Shown here: positions 1 to 12,648 of the stretch, in pieces
Layout of the letters: every line of letters begins with the position of its first letter
How positions within the stretch are numbered: position 1 is the stretch's first letter
Origin: Bettongia penicillata ogilbyi
Lineage: Eukaryota > Chordata > Mammalia > Diprotodontia > Potoroidae
NCBI GenBank assembly: GCA_023548195.1
Contig: JAJHZJ010000601.1
Span: forward strand, 496,001-560,000
Direction of reading: 5' to 3'
Length of the DNA stretch: 64,000 bases
Notes under the pieces: generated by a model
Seen by the model: the letters and a program-made list of their open reading frames with translations, nothing else
The model's database searches: none
Told to the model about the DNA's origin: nothing
Translations under genes and position numbers: made by a program

Positions 1-215
1 TCCCTACAGGACAAAAGAGAAGATGGGGACAAAAGAAGGGAGGGATGATAGAAGAGAGGGCAGATTGGTGATAGGGGAAATTAGAATGCTCAGTGTATTG
101 GGTGGGGGGAGGGGACAAAAGGGGAGAAAAGTTGGAACCCAAAATTTTGTGAAAATGAATGTAAAAAGTTAAATAAGTAAACTTATATTAGAAATTCTAA
201 TAAAAAAAAAAAACG
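1..215 (+). mobile_element. 3' end of a HAL1-like (ORF1-only L1) element, cut by the window edge
   Basis: This is the terminal part of the same 3' UTR seen complete at 13440-13655 and 48300-48572. It has a purine-rich stretch, a G-rich tract at about 101-126 (GGGTGGGGGGAGGGG-like), the segment ending in GTGAAAATGAATGTAAAAAG, TAAATAAG-type A-rich repeats and an A run at 202-213. The orientation is plus and the body lies outside the window. It is non-coding and decayed. Confidence 0.85.
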
Positions 216-1477
216 AATCACTGCTCTTAGAAAGCTCACCCTTTAGTGGAGAATATAATATGCATATGTCTTATACAATCAATCAATATCTCTTTGTATC
301 ATTTCTATGCATGTTTCTATCTCTGTATCTTTATATTTATGTACGTATATACATATATGTGAGCCTGTGCGTACACACATATATGTGTGTGTATCTCTGT
401 ATCTCTATCTAAAAAGGATAAGTTGGAAATGATCCTAAAAGAAAGTCACTAACATTAATCTCATCGTAGAATTTTAGATATTTATTTAGATTTGCAGAAA
501 ACCAGGTATCCAAGGAGATATAAATGAGGAGGGAGATAATTTCCATCATGGGTGTAAAGCCAAGGGAAATGCACAGGTGATATGGCCATGCATCAGGGGT
601 CATCTATAGATCAGCAAGCAAGTTAAGAAGAGATTCACCTGAGAAGATTTGAGTGTAACATTTCAGCACCCGTTTGAGGAATAAACATGGAACTGAGGTG
701 GGCAGACCACAGACAAATTGAAAAGAAGTATGACTTCATAGTAAATTCGAGCTGAAAATGAAGAATGAGATAGATATTAAAAATCAAGTGATTGACTTTC
801 TTCCCACATTCCCCTCCTGATGCATGTCTATCACAGACACTATATTATAACTTGCTATTTTTTTACCCATACCTTTGCAGTAAACTGACTTTTGCCTCAA
901 CCTTAAAGAAGTCAAAGGCTAACTGGAGATAGATATAAATGAAAAGATAAAAATGATAAATAGGCAAATACCTCTTGCTAAATGCTAGGCATTTTCCTAA
1001 CTGGAAGCTCAGCGTTTTTGTATTTCATCTTTTTGTCCAATTATATATTTCTTTGAGGTTTTGTTATTTCTATTTGGTTGGCTTCTTCCTAGTTTGTGTC
1101 TTGATCTTACTTGTCACAATAGTACATACTTGAAGAAAGGTTCTTTTTCTTACTGTTTGATGATTTTTTATCCTATTTCTTGTCTTTTAATTTTATTTTA
1201 AAGTTGGGAACTCTACCTGGTGGTCAGGGAGCACTGTCCCAAGTTCCCCAATTTTCATGGTACCGTTTTAAGAGCTACTTCTGGCGTTGTGTAAATTGTG
1301 AGTGCTTCTAGCGTGCTTTGATTCAAGAAACGTCGTCACTTCTCTCTAATCTGTGCTCTGATCTTTACCGAAGAAGAGACTTTGCTTTCTTGAAATGTTA
1401 AGTGCTACTACTACTTTCAACTTTGGTACTGAGACCAGCGTCTCTACTCCCTGGTGAAGAACTGCAGATATTCTTCT
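216..1477. other. Intergenic DNA without a recognisable gene
   Basis: The stretch is AT-rich, with a short TATG/TGTG-rich patch at about 340-400. The only reading frames are short and unlike known proteins. The segment at about 1195-1470 is more complex (GC near 45%) but I could not assign it. It could be an old repeat that I do not recognise. Confidence 0.5.
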
Positions 1478-2317
1478 TCGTTAAAATTTATTTTCAGTTT
1501 TTAGCATTCACTTCCACAACATTTTGAATTTCATATTTTCTCCCCTTTTTCCTCTACCCCCAGGGACAGTGTTTATTCTGATTACTCTTTCCTCTAATCT
1601 GCCGTCCCCTCCATCAATGCCCACTTTATCCCCTTCTCTTCTATTTTTCTGTAGAGAAATACAAATTTCTAAATCCCGTTACCCATATGTCTTATTTACT
1701 AGTTGAATATAAAAACATTTTTAACACTGATTTTTAACCTTTGAGTTCCACATTCTCTCCCTTCCCTCCTCTCTACTACCCTCATGGAGACGTCAAGCAA
1801 TTCCATATAGTTTATGTATGTTGAGTCATGCAAAACACTTCCTTAACAGTCATGTTGAGATAGATTAACTATATTTCCCTCTCTCCTATCATGTACACCA
1901 CTTATTTCTGTTATCTCCTTTGACCTGTCCCTCTACCAGTGTTTGCTTCTTATTACCTCTTTCCACAATCTGCCATCCCTTCTATTATCCCCCCTCTCTA
2001 ATTCCCTTACTCTCTACCTTCCTGTAGGGTAAAATAAACTTCTATACTCAGTTGAGTGCAGATGTTATCACCTCCTGAAATCAATGTAAGGAAGACTCAC
2101 TTATTTTCTTTCACCTTCCCCATCTTCCCCTCCATTGTAAAAGCTTTTCCTTGCCTCTTTTGTGTGAGATGATTTACTACGTTCTCCTTCTCCCTTTCTC
2201 TTTCTCCTGGTTGATTCCACTCAACTTTTATATTTATTTTTTGCATATCATTCCTTCATATTCAGTTCACTGTGCTTTCTCCCTCCCTCCCTCTCTGTCT
2301 GTCTGAATGTCTCTGTC

Positions 2318-2320
2318 TGT

Positions 2321-2363
<43 letters not shown>

Positions 2364-2440
2364 CATACATACATACATACATACATACACACATATATTA
2401 TATATATATATATACATATATATAATATATACATAAAAGT
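2318..2440. repeat. (TA)n / (TACA)n microsatellite inside element I
   Basis: Alternating TA runs pass into tandem CATA units and back into TA. It occupies the same place in the 3' UTR where sister copies carry CA/TG-rich microsatellites (12784-12841, 15116-15210, 47652-47711), so it probably grew from that shared seed. Tyr/Ile/Met-rich frames over it are not genes. Confidence 0.9.
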
Positions 2441-2529
2441 AGCAAGAGTGCATACATCCATGTAGAAATGTAAACAGTTTAACTTTAGTAAGTCCCTTAT
2501 GATTTTTCTGTGCTGTTTACATTTACATG

Positions 2530-3623
2530 CTTCTCTTGATTCTTGGGATTGAAAGTCATATTTTTTTTTTTTTATAGCTCTGGTCTTTTCATCAAGAACG
2601 CTTGACAGTCCTTTATTTCATTGAAATGCCATTTTTCACCTGAATTATTATATTTCATTTTTGGGTAGGTGATTCTTGGTTTAATTTCTAATTCCTTTCA
2701 CTTCTGGAATACAATATTCCACACCTCTCGATCCCTTAATGTAGAAGCTGCTGGAACTTGTGTTATTCTGATTATATTTCCATAATACTTGAATTTCTAG
2801 CTGCTTGCAATATTTTCTTCTTGACCAGGGAACTCTGGAATTTGGCCACAATGTTCCTAGGAGTTTCTCTTTTTGTATCTCTTTCAGGAGGAGTTTGGTG
2901 TATTCTTTCAATATTTATTTTGCCCTCTGGTTCTAGAATATCAGGGCAGTTTTCCTTGATAATTTCATGAAAGATGATGTCTGGGTTCTATTTTTGATCA
3001 TGGCTTTTAGTTAGTCTCATAATTTTTAAATGGTCTCTCCTGTTTTCCAGGTCAGTTGTTTTGCCAATGAGATATTTCACATTATCTTCCATTTTTTTCA
3101 TTCTTTTGGTTTCGTTTTGTGACTTTTGGTTTCCAATAAAGTCCTTAGCCTCCATCTGTTCCATTCTAATGTATAAAGAACTATTTTATTCAGTGAGCTT
3201 TTGAACCTCCTTTTCCATTTGACTAATTCTACTTTTTAAAGTCTTGTTCTCCTCGTTGCCTTTTTGGGCCACCTTTGCCAATTGAGTGAGCCTCTTTGTC
3301 AAAGTGTTATTTTCCTCAGCATTTTCTTGGGTTTCCTTCAGCAAGGTGTTGACCAATTTTTCATGCTTTTCTTGCAACTTTGTCATTTCTCTTCCCAATT
3401 TTTCCTCCACCTCTCTTACTTGATTTTCAGAATCATTTTTGAGCTCTTCCTTGGCCTGAGATGATTGAGTATTTGTTGTGGATGTTTGGGATACAGAAGC
3501 CTTGACTTTTTGTCTTTCACTGATGGTAAGCATTGTTGTTCCTCATTAGAAAGGTTGGGAGAATATATCTGTTCACCAAGAAAGTAACCTTCTGTAGTCT
3601 TATTTTTTCCCTTTTTTTAGCAT
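2530..3623 (-). pseudogene. HAL1/L1 ORF1 relic of element I
   Basis: L1 ORF1p is an RNA-binding trimer with a coiled coil, an RRM and a C-terminal domain. The relic begins at a CAT (ATG complement) at 3621-3623. Its best preserved part (3186-3533, 115 codons) shows the heptad-rich coiled coil, with repeats such as EKLGREM, EKHEKLVNTLL and AEENNTLTKRL. Downstream the frame is broken, and the RRM part (about 2600-3100) survives only as DNA similarity to the copies at 12100-12648 and 40144-40900. Confidence 0.8.
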
Positions 3624-4413
3624 TTTACCAACCAGTTACTTGACTTTTGGGTCTTTTTCAAGAGTAGGGTATACTCTGGGGATCTGTAAGATCTCAGTTT
3701 CTCATAGGTGACACAATCAAGAATATATACTGGTCTGGGAGCAGATAGAGATTTTTGTGTCCAGAATCTTAACAATTTCCTTTCCACAGCCACCTGGCCT
3801 CCAGTTCCACCAAGCCAGCACTGGGGAAGAGGGATTCCGTCAAGCTGTGGGGGCAGGGCTGCCATTCAGTGATATACAAAGACGACCTCCCTCAGGGCTT
3901 CTACCCAGGGCTGAGGTAATAATTAGCTCCTCAGTGATCCCATGGGTTTTTATGATCCAAGAACAGATGCAGGCTGCTGTGGGGGCTGCGTGGGAACTGC
4001 TGCTGTATGTCCAATGTGGCCTTTGTGGACACTGTCTGAGGCTGGAGATATGGGAAGGAATTTCTACCTTCCCAGCCAACTGAAAAAACCCTGTCACTGA
4101 CCTTTGGCCCCTATGGGTTGAGGGATCTGGGAATGCTTGTATTGAGACTGGCGATTCTGCCCCCGAGGTATCCTCCTCCAATGTGGCCAAGGTTGGGCTG
4201 GGCTCTGCTCCGAGTACAGTTCAACAGATGATACCTGTGGGCCTTTCAGGTCACCCTGGGCTGGAAATCTCCTCCACTTTGTTATTCTCCAATTCTGCTG
4301 CTTCAAAATTTGCTGAAAGTCCATCTCTACAGGTATTTTATGACCTGTGTGGGGGGAGCCTGCATGTGTGTGTCTTTCTACTCCGCCATCTTGGCTCGGC
4401 TCCCCCCTTCCCG

Positions 4414-5490
4414 CAGGCCATTTCTTTTTAAATTATTTCCTTGGATCTATTTTCCATGTCAGTTATTTTTCAGTGAGATACTTCACATTACCTTCTACTT
4501 TTTCATTATTTTGGTTTGGTTTTATAATTTGTTTATTTTACATAATGTCATTAGCTTCCATTTGCTCCATTTTAATTTTTAAAGAATTATTTTCTTCAGT
4601 GAGCTTTTGACCCTTTCTGCTTTTTAAGGTATTCTTCTCCTCATTGACTTTTTGGATCTCTTTTGCCATTTGGGTTAGTCCAATTTTAAGTTGTTGTTTT
4701 CTTCAGCACTTTGGTGGGGTTTTCTTTAGCAAGCTGTTGACCCATTTTTCATGATTTTCGTTCATCACTTTCATTTCTCTTCCCAATTATTTCTCCACTT
4801 CTCCTACTTAATTTTCAAAATCCTTTTTGAGCTCTTCCATGGCCTGAGACCATTCATATTTTTCTTGGATGCTTTGGATACCTTTTTTGTCTTATTCTGG
4901 TTGTAAGTTTTGATATTCCTCATCATTGATGACATAAGAAAATGCCTCTTCACCAAGAAAGTAAAAATCTATAATCTGTTTCTTTTCCCTCTGTTTGCTC
5001 AATTTCCCAGGCAATTGTTTAAATTTTGGTCTCTTTGTTAGGTGGAGGGCTCCAGAAGCAGCCTCCATTTCAGCATTAGCTGCTGCCTATCTGGGTCCAG
5101 GTCTAGAACTGAAAGTGGAGCTAGCTTGGAGCTGACCCCACTGCCCTCTCTGTCAGGTGTGAGACTCTTCCCCCTGCCCTTCAAAACTGCATTTGTTTTT
5201 TGTAGGTTGAGAATTCTGGAAACCACAGAAACTGCGAGTGGTTCAGTTCCTAAATCCATGCCCCTGCATGGTCCAAAATGAACTGTGCTCTGCTCTCAAC
5301 CCAGTGTGACAAGCCCTTCCTGCTTATCTTCCAGATTGTCTTGTGTTAAAAATCTGCTTCAATCCGTCATTCTGTGGCTCTTGCTGCTCCAGAATTTATT
5401 AAGGTTCATTTTTTTTTTTTACAATTTTTGAAGTGTTTATGAGAGAGCTCTATCAGTTCCCTACTTCTACTCAGCTATTTTGCCTCTGCC
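4414..5490 (-). mobile_element. HAL1-like element J: 5' UTR and first half of ORF1 (antisense)
   Basis: The stretch 4421-5010 matches the antisense ORF1 coiled-coil region, degenerate and without its ATG. 5010-5490 matches the antisense 5' UTR and ends with a decayed form of the usual start at about 5470-5490. The 3' half of J is not visible to the left of element I, so the two are juxtaposed by deletion or rearrangement rather than by a clean nested insertion. Confidence 0.65.
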
Positions 5491-7592
5491 TTCTGCAAAC
5501 ACCCTTATTTTCCTTGGAATTATGCCCATTGCCCCTTCTCTCCTTTGGCCTAAGGGCTAGGATTACCCTTGAGCTGTCATCAATAGCCACATATAGACCA
5601 TACAAGAAGACTCTTTACCCAATGCCAAAAAGGGCCCCCTGTAATCTCTTTGTAAGCAGTTACCCCATTCTCTTACCATTTCTAAGCTGAGAATCCTTGA
5701 GATTATTGCTATTTTTGTTGTTGGAGCTATTGTTAGGCCTTACATTTAAGCATTAAGCTGCTGGATCTGCTTAATGATACTTTTGGTCAACTTCTCATAT
5801 CAACGTGAGAGACATCTACCACCAAACTCATAAGTTTTCTTGCACTGGCAAAATGTCTCATCCAGATCTTTTGCTAGTTGTAGATTTCAATTTGAGATAT
5901 TATTTAAACGTTGTTTAGAGGGAAATGTTTTCGGAATTCAGCTAAGTTTCTGTTTATACTCCACCATTCTGTCTTGACATACCTTTAAAGTCAATCTCCC
6001 TCATTAACATTTTCTTCATCACTTTCTTCAGTTTAGACAATGAAAAAGGGAATGAATAAAACCCTGGTTAGTTGAATTTCCAGATTCCAGAAGTAAATGG
6101 TAACATTGAACATTTGAAAATTGGCTATGAGAGGCAGATTTGAGCTGATTCAATCATTCCCCTGCTTCTGATAGTCTACAGTAAAATGTATAAAGTTGTG
6201 TCTAAAGGTTAATTTGTAAGAGTTCACAGGAGTCAGTTATAACCTCTTGTATGAAAAGGATGAGCATCTGTACTACAGTAATTGACAAACTTGATTTATT
6301 GCTTTGTTGATTATCTAGACTAAAGAAATATGAATAATGCAGATAATACACAATGTGTGAATGTATACTTTTTTCAAGAGAAATAGTTATCAGTCTTTTA
6401 ACAGCACGCCCTCTATTTCTCCATTATTACTTAAATTTACCACACGTGCAGTAGAAGACTCAAGTATCACCAATAAAGAGTGCTGGGGATTGTAGACTAT
6501 TAGTAATAAATGGAATTTTTATAATACTTTAAGACTTTCAATGTGCTTTGAATCCATTATCTTATTTGAGTATTCCAACTACTCTTTGTCCTAGATGCTT
6601 AGGTCTCAATGTTTCTTAGTTGCAGAAAATTCAGTTACAAATGAAAACAAGAAATAAAGTCAGTCAACCAACCCTCAGAAATAAGTGAGAATATTAAAAA
6701 AATTAAAAGATAAAAAAATAAATAAAAAGTTAAAAAAATAAAGTCACGTGTTTCCTGTAATTGAAATTTTATAGAAAATTAAAAAAAATTTTAGGAAGAG
6801 TAATCATTTTAGAAATTTTCCTTATTCCGTATTGAGAACATTTAAAAAGTCTTAATGCCCTTTTATGCTAGATTTTAAGGCTGCAATGAAAAGTGCTAGC
6901 AGATTGAAAAAGCCACTTGGAAAACTGTATATGCCTGTCTAGAAGCCCAGCTGAACTCCAGTAAAATTCTTGGTCACACATACATACATGCATATATACA
7001 TACTCACCCATGTGTATATACATACATCTATATATGTATACACATGTACATACACATAATACATAAATATATGTATATACATACATATCTATATCTGAAA
7101 ATATCTATATATCGATATTTTTGAAACACTTTCCTTGCTTTAACCTAGGTGGAGGGTAGGGATAGCATATGGGAGAGTAACACTTAAATCAGTGTCTTCT
7201 GATATTTGTATTTGTGAAACTTTTATGTATTTTTGCATAATTTTAACAAATATATCATTAGTAATTCAAATTACTTATGTGCAGTTGCTTTAAAAATTGG
7301 AAGAGGCAAGCTGATGCAATAAAAAGTAAACCAAAATATTAAACATTTGTAATTGTTAGGAAATTGTTATTGTTATTCTGATTTCATGCTTTAATTTTTT
7401 TCTCATGAATTCTATCACATATTTCTGGTTGTCTCTATTTTTTTTCTTTTCCCTGTTAAGTATTTCCAATTTCCTTAATTACTTCATAAATTGCATGGAT
7501 TCAAAGTTTTTCTTTATTGTACGATCTGGTAACTCTTTTTCTGGATGCGCTGTACCTTGTTGATGACCTTAAATTATGACACCTGAAACTAA

Positions 7593-7640
<48 letters not shown>

Positions 7641-8724
7641 AGATACCTTCTAGGTAGATAGAGACTTATACATAAATGCGTATCTATTGGTTAATCTGTA
7701 TATTTATGTCTGTATCTACCTACAAAAAGTGTGCATTTGTGTGTATATGTACACACTTTATAAGTGTAATGTAACATCAGAAAGAAGGAATGTGCAATGG
7801 GGAATAGTCAAAGCTTATGTCACATTAAAAATATTCCCATTAAATTTTCCCCAGATATCTTGCAGAAAACACACCTCTAGACACAATTAATGTCGATACA
7901 ATATATAACTTGTTTATTTAATACCCCAAACCATTAAAATAATAATATAGACACAAAAGGAACCTCAGATCTCAAACATCGTTGATGATTCACAGGTTCC
8001 CGAATCATCCTGTGACTGAAAAAATTTATATGGACAGCAAATTTCATAAAAATATATCTTCTAAGATAGAGGGAATATGATCTTTTGTAATCTTACCCAT
8101 CAAATAATAAATATCCCTATACTATGTGATATTTTTTTCTGCCATATGGAGTTAATAATGTTTTTTTTTTAATTCATTTTATTCATTGTATGTGACACAC
8201 TTCAAAAACATTATCACATTTTTTTATTGTGTGAACTTAATGATTTTATTTTTTTTAATTTGTTACATGTGACCTACTTCAAAAGCATTTTCAAATTCAT
8301 TGTCTCATTTTCGTCTCATGAGAAATTTATGGCATTGGTAGGAAACTTATTTTTTTCCCCTGCGTTCAGAGAAAGAGCTAAGAATTACTTTTAGATAAAG
8401 TGCAATCTACTTATGGCCAAGGATATCAACCTTTGCATAGTCTGCTCTTCCCCAGTGAAAAGCAACCATTCCTTGGTGGAGGAATTCTGAGCAGTATCAT
8501 GTGTTCTTCCATTTATGCCTTATCAGGACACAGCAGTATTCTGAGTTCGTGAAAGGTCCATCGATGGTGGCTTGAAGTCCTTCAGTTCCTCCAATGCTAG
8601 AATGGTGTCAAGAATTGGTCATAAGGCTACACTTGCCATTTTCTGTGTCTGAAATTCAGCCTAGTTAAGTTCCATCAGACTCATCAGGATCACATATCTA
8701 CTGTAGAGCCTGAAGCATGCCCAG
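5491..8724. other. Intergenic DNA with simple repeats
   Basis: No gene is seen. There is a CATA/TATG-type microsatellite at about 6971-7110 and a clean (CA)n run at about 7592-7638. At about 8160-8330 two imperfect copies of a roughly 85-bp AT-rich unit lie in tandem (shared core: GTGACxxACTTCAAAA-CATT). The reading frames here are low-complexity products of the microsatellites. Confidence 0.6.
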
Positions 8725-8885
8725 AGATGGATTGTTTTAACTCCATTTCACAGATGAGGAAACACAGATCCAAGGAAGTTAAGGTATCTGTCCAAGTCAG
8801 GCAAACTAACTCCATCAGAGTAGGGCTGTTACTTGGTTTTCTGAATACGTAGTCTTCTCTTTTGACTATACCACCAGAGGACTTA
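8725..8885 (+). repeat. MIR-family SINE relic
   Basis: It shows the typical MIR core order: 'CCATTTCACAGATGAGGAAAC', then a GTTAAG...CTGTCCAAG segment, then a TCTTCTxxxTGACTATACC end. It is highly diverged, as expected for an ancient mammalian SINE. The boundaries are approximate. Confidence 0.7.
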
Positions 8886-9196
8886 CAGAGTGATGCCTTT
8901 CCTTACGTATAACATGACCTCCAAGAGTATATCTGAAGTTGTAAAAAAATGGATATATTTATAACAACATCATGTCTTCTTGCAGTATTGAACTGGCTGG
9001 TAGAAAGGGTAACATTTTGAGTCCAGGAGTGTCCTGACTGATACTTCTGTAATCTTGCAGCCTTCTACAAGGGCCAGGTTACCTTTTGCCAAGATAAAAT
9101 CTGAAGATTGAATGAATGAGTGATAGAAGTCAACTTACAAATAGCAACAGAAATAAAAGGAAATGTTCTCTCAACTGCTTTTCAATCACCCCCTTC

Positions 9197-10153
9197 ATTT
9201 TATGCACTGAAGTATTTTTAATATTTCATGTCCTCTAACTTGAGCCTTCTTCAGTGTTTCTTTAACTGCTTTGTTCCTTAAACAATAGATTAGAGGATTC
9301 AACGTGGGAATGACCACTGTGTAAAAGACTGAAGCCATTTAGTCTGTGTCCAGGGAGTGGTTCGGATTGGGTTGTAGGTACATAAAAATCAATGTGCCAT
9401 AGAAAATGGTGACAGCCACCATATGGGAGCCACAGGAGGAACAAGTTTTGAGTCTTCCCTCAGTGGAACAGATACGTAAGATGGCGGCAATTATGAAAAT
9501 ATAGGAGATGACAACAATCGATGAAGAACAAATCATGTCAAAGCCAGCAAAGGCAAAAATCAAAATCTCTTTTATATGGGTCCTTGAGCAGGCCTGGGAC
9601 AAGAGGCGAAGATCATAACAATAAAAATTATTGATAACATCGGGGCCACAGTAAGATAATTGGAATGTTACAATGGTTTGGAACAATGTAACCAAAATCT
9701 GTAGATATAGGGAACAACAACTAATAGAATGCAGACTTTCTGAGACATAATAACTGAGTAGTGCAATGGATTACAAATAGCTACATAACGATCATAGGCC
9801 ATGGATGCTAAAAGGAAACACTCTGTGATCATAGATGTCAGAAAACATCCTAAATGGGTTGCATAAACATAAAATGAAATGGTACTTTTCTCCACTACAA
9901 AATTGAGCACCATCTTGGGTGTGATGGCTGAAGAAGAGCAAAAGTCAAGAAAATATAAATGATTAAGGAAAAAGTACATTGGTGTATGAAGGTGAGAATC
10001 AATCCTGATTAATATAATTAGTGCAAGGTTCCCTATCACTGTGACCATGTAGATGGCTGAGAAAACTATGAAGAGTGGTATCTGGAGGTCACGACGATCT
10101 GTGATCCCTTTGAGAATAAACTCAGTCACTTGTGTGAGGTTGAATCTTGCCAT
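9197..10153 (-). pseudogene. Olfactory receptor pseudogene, OR8-type (OR8K-like)
   Basis: Olfactory receptors are seven-helix, G-olf-coupled odorant receptors of sensory neurons, usually about 310 residues in one exon. The ATG is at 10151-10153. The first 150 codons carry an Asn glycosylation site near the start (NLT), [18 protein letters not shown] TM2/3 text, [15 protein letters not shown] and SQKVC. A 1-base deletion (or equivalent indel) near 9697-9702, just after the PYIY segment of TM4, shifts the frame. The second frame resumes with TM5-TM6 and then meets a TAA at 9339-9341, where relatives have a lysine (DTDKMAS). Beyond it the TM7 motif [10 protein letters not shown] is intact, and the frame ends at 9197-9199. 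Only two lesions are apparent, so inactivation looks recent. OR8 family membership is from recognition by eye. Confidence 0.9.
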
Positions 10154-10289
10154 TTATTCCATAGGTTTAATGTCTGATGAAAGAAGAATGTGAGTGGCAC
10201 ATAAATAATGGGAGTAGCTATGTACATGGATAAGTACTGTTCCCTGGTCATCCACCATTTACAGAATGAGAGGCATGATAGTGGATTGA

Positions 10290-10450
10290 TGGAAAGAGAT
10301 CTGGACTTAGAGTCAGAATGAGTTTTACTGCCTGCCTCTAATGTTCACAACTGTGTGACTAAATATATTTCCTCACTTCTCTAAGATTAAAATGAAGTGG
10401 TTGAGCCCAATAATCTCAACAATATCTTCTGGCTTTTATATTCTCTAATT
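10290..10450 (+). repeat. MIR/SINE-like relic
   Basis: The wording resembles a tRNA-derived mammalian SINE: TGGACTTAGAGTCAGAATGAG, then a spacer, then CTGTGTGACTAAAT...TCACTTCTCTAAG. It is strongly diverged, and the boundaries and subfamily are uncertain. Confidence 0.5.
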
Positions 10451-10534
10451 TTGTTAGGCTCTTTTCAGTAGTTCTGAAGGCATCTTTTACTGAAAACCGA
10501 CTTTAGTTCCTGCCTACCTGAGAAAAGAAGAAGG

Positions 10535-10765
10535 CATGTCATGATCTATAGAGAATAGGCTTTGAAACCTGGAAGATCTGAATTCAAATCCTAGCTTTGT
10601 TACATACTGTCTGTTTGATCCTTACCAAGTTACTTAAACTCTGGGTTTCAGGAAATGTTGAAGATGGTAAGTAATGGAGAAGATTCCAACCAGCTTTAAG
10701 AGAGGCAGTTCCCTCATATATGGAGTTCTTATAGCAATGAACTCACAGGTTCAATCTCCTGACTC
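10535..10765 (+). repeat. Marsupial tRNA-derived SINE (copy 1)
   Basis: It contains GATCTGAATTCAAATCCTAG (tRNA B-box-like), ACTGTCTGTTTGATCCTTACCAAG and a right half with GGCAGTTCCCTCAT...CACAGGTTCAATC. The same right half follows at 26690-26760 in another copy. It lies directly upstream of HAL1 element K. Confidence 0.7.
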
Positions 10766-10821
10766 TGAAAGTACTAGCATATTTGAGCTGTTTTCTTATT
10801 AAATAGAAATTAGGGAGGAGC

Positions 10822-10830
10822 CAAGATGGC
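10822..10830 (+). promoter_or_regulatory. YY1-type site at the start of HAL1 element K
   Basis: CAAGATGGC sits about 10 bases inside the 5' end. In human L1 the equivalent position is a YY1 site that sets the transcription start, so the same role is inferred here. The same word is visible in element H (33731-33739) and, on the minus strand, in I (4385-4393), L (17073-17081) and C (41975-41983). It is mutated in E. Confidence 0.6.
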
Positions 10831-11547
10831 AGAGTAGAAAGACTCACGAATGCTAGCTCCGAACCCACAGCCCATATATTTCCTGCAAAAAGAACTCCCC
10901 ACAAATTTTGGAGCACTGTAAGGCACGCAGAAACACAGTGGAAAAGATCTCCGTTCCAGAGAGCCCTGGAGAGCCGTCCCCAGGGGTCCACTGTGCTTTG
11001 GACAGTGGAGTCCACCCATGTGCTGGCCTGGCCACGTGGCCCCAGAGGAGCAGATCCGAGCAGGCTTCAGGGACGGAATGATTCCTCCACCCACAGGCAT
11101 TACAGGTCAGTGACAGAGATGTATGGATTGGCAGAGAGGGGAGGAGGTGTCTCTGGTCTCTGTGACTTGGGCCCTCTAGGGGGGCAGTGGCAGAGGGAAT
11201 GGACAGAGGCAGTGGTAGAGGTTGTGTCCCGCAACTCCCGGAGCAGCAGGCAGAAGTTCAGGGCCATTACTGAAGATCTCTGCATAAACCCCCTGAGGGA
11301 ACTGAACCTGGGAAACAGCCCTGAAATCACCCGCTCCATTACTGAAGGCCTCTGCATAAATCCCCTGAGAGAACTGAGCCTGTGAGGTGGCCCTGCCCCC
11401 ACCTCTGCAATAGGACTTAAGCTCACATTGAATACCAGCTGCGCCTGCCACAGAAAGCCCATTTCAATCTCAAACCTCAAGCTCTAGCTGGGCAGATCTA
11501 GACGGGGGAGGACAGGAATCTCAGAAGTCAAGGAACTGGCTGGGAAA

Positions 11548-12648
11548 ATGCCCAGAAAAGGGAAGGAAAATAAGACTATAGAAAGCTATTTTGATGGGGT
11601 ACAGATGTTCCCGCTTCTCAGTTCTGAGGACGAGGAATTCTTCTTACCATCAGGGAAAGACGTGGATGTCGGAGCCTCTGTATCCCAGACATCCCAGGTG
11701 GATGTCCGATGGGCTCAGGCCATGGAAGAGCTCAAAAAGGATTTTGAAAAGCAAGTTAGAGAGGTGGCAGAAAAACTGGGAAGAGAAATGAGAGAGATGC
11801 AAGAAAAGCATGAAAAACGGGTCAATACCTTGGTAAAGGAGACCCAAAAAAAATCCTGAAGAAAATAACACCTTGAAGTCTAGGCTCACTCAATTGACAA
11901 AAGAGTTTCAAAAAGCCAATGAGGAGAAGAATGCTTTCAAAAGCAGAATTGGCCAAATGGAAAAGAGGTTCAAAAGCTCACTGAAGATAATAGTTCTCTC
12001 AAAATTAGAATGGAAGAGATGGAGTCTAATGACTTTACGAGAAACTAAGAAATCACCAAACAAAACCAAAAGAATGAAAAAAAGGAAGAGAATGTGAAAT
12101 ATCTCATGGGCAAAACAAATGACCTGGAAAATAGATCCAGGAGAGACAATTTAAAAATTATGGGATTACCTGAAAGTCATGATCAAAAAAAGAGCCTAGA
12201 CATCATCTTCCATGAAATTATCGACGAAAACTGCCCTAACATTCTACAACCAGAGAGCAAAATAAGTACTGAAAGATTCCATCGATCACCACCTGAAAGA
12301 GATCCAAAAAGAGAAACTCCTAGGAATATTGTGGCCAAATTCCAGAACTCCCAGCTCAAGGAGAAAATCGTTCAAGCAGCTAGAAAGAAACAATTCCAGT
12401 ACTGTGGAAATAAAATCAGGATAACTCAAGATCTAGTAGCTTCTACATTAAGGGATCGAAGGGCGTGGAATAGGATATTGCAGAAGTTAAAGGAACTAGG
12501 ACTCAAACCAAGAATCACCTACCCAACAAAACTGAGTATAATACTTCAGGGGAAAATATGGTTTTTCAATGAAACAGAGGACTTTCAAGCATTCCTGATG
12601 AAAAGACAAGAGCTGAAAAGAAAATTTGACTTTCAAACGCAAGAATAA
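11548..12648 (+). pseudogene. HAL1/L1 ORF1 relic of element K
   Basis: The ATG is at 11548, in the sequence encoding MPRKGKENKTIESYF. A 103-codon N-terminal part ends at a frameshift in an A run (about 11845-11859). The coiled coil continues at 11873-12097 in another frame, and the RRM plus C-terminal domain run open from 12094 to the TAA at 12646-12648 (184 codons; motifs SRRDNLKIMGLPE, RFHRSPPERDPKRE, ITYPTKLSI). The distribution of lesions is that of a dead but moderately young copy. The RRM half is one of the two best preserved in the window, with that of C. Confidence 0.9.

Larger units (their letters stand above)
1478..4413 (-). mobile_element. HAL1-like element I (antisense), near full length
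   Basis: Read on the minus strand, this has the standard order of the family. The 5' end lies at about 4413, with GCCATCTTGG (the complement of the CCAAGATGGC start) at 4385-4394. It is followed by a GC-rich 5' UTR (about 3624-4413), an ORF1 relic, and a 3' UTR with a microsatellite and C-rich tract ending near 1478. There is no ORF2, and the length (about 2.9 kb) matches the copies at 10813, 14274 and 45730. No convincing TSD was found. The DNA to the right is another antisense ORF1 (element J). Confidence 0.8.

Noticed and set aside
2262..2461. Tyr/Ile/Cys-rich reading frames over microsatellites (also 6868-7086, 13685-14021, 25820-26129, 52023-52341, 58922-59278)
   Set aside because: They are translations of TA/CA/TATG repeats with no domain and no codon structure.
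1470..4425. Element I as a clean nested insertion in J
   Set aside because: No TSD, and no J sequence to the left of I, so simple nesting is not supported.
3617..4431. Several overlapping frames of 80-116 codons on both strands
   Set aside because: They lie in the GC-rich 5' UTR of a HAL1 element, which is low in stop codons. The same pseudo-frames recur in K, L, C and E 5' UTRs without conservation of the protein.
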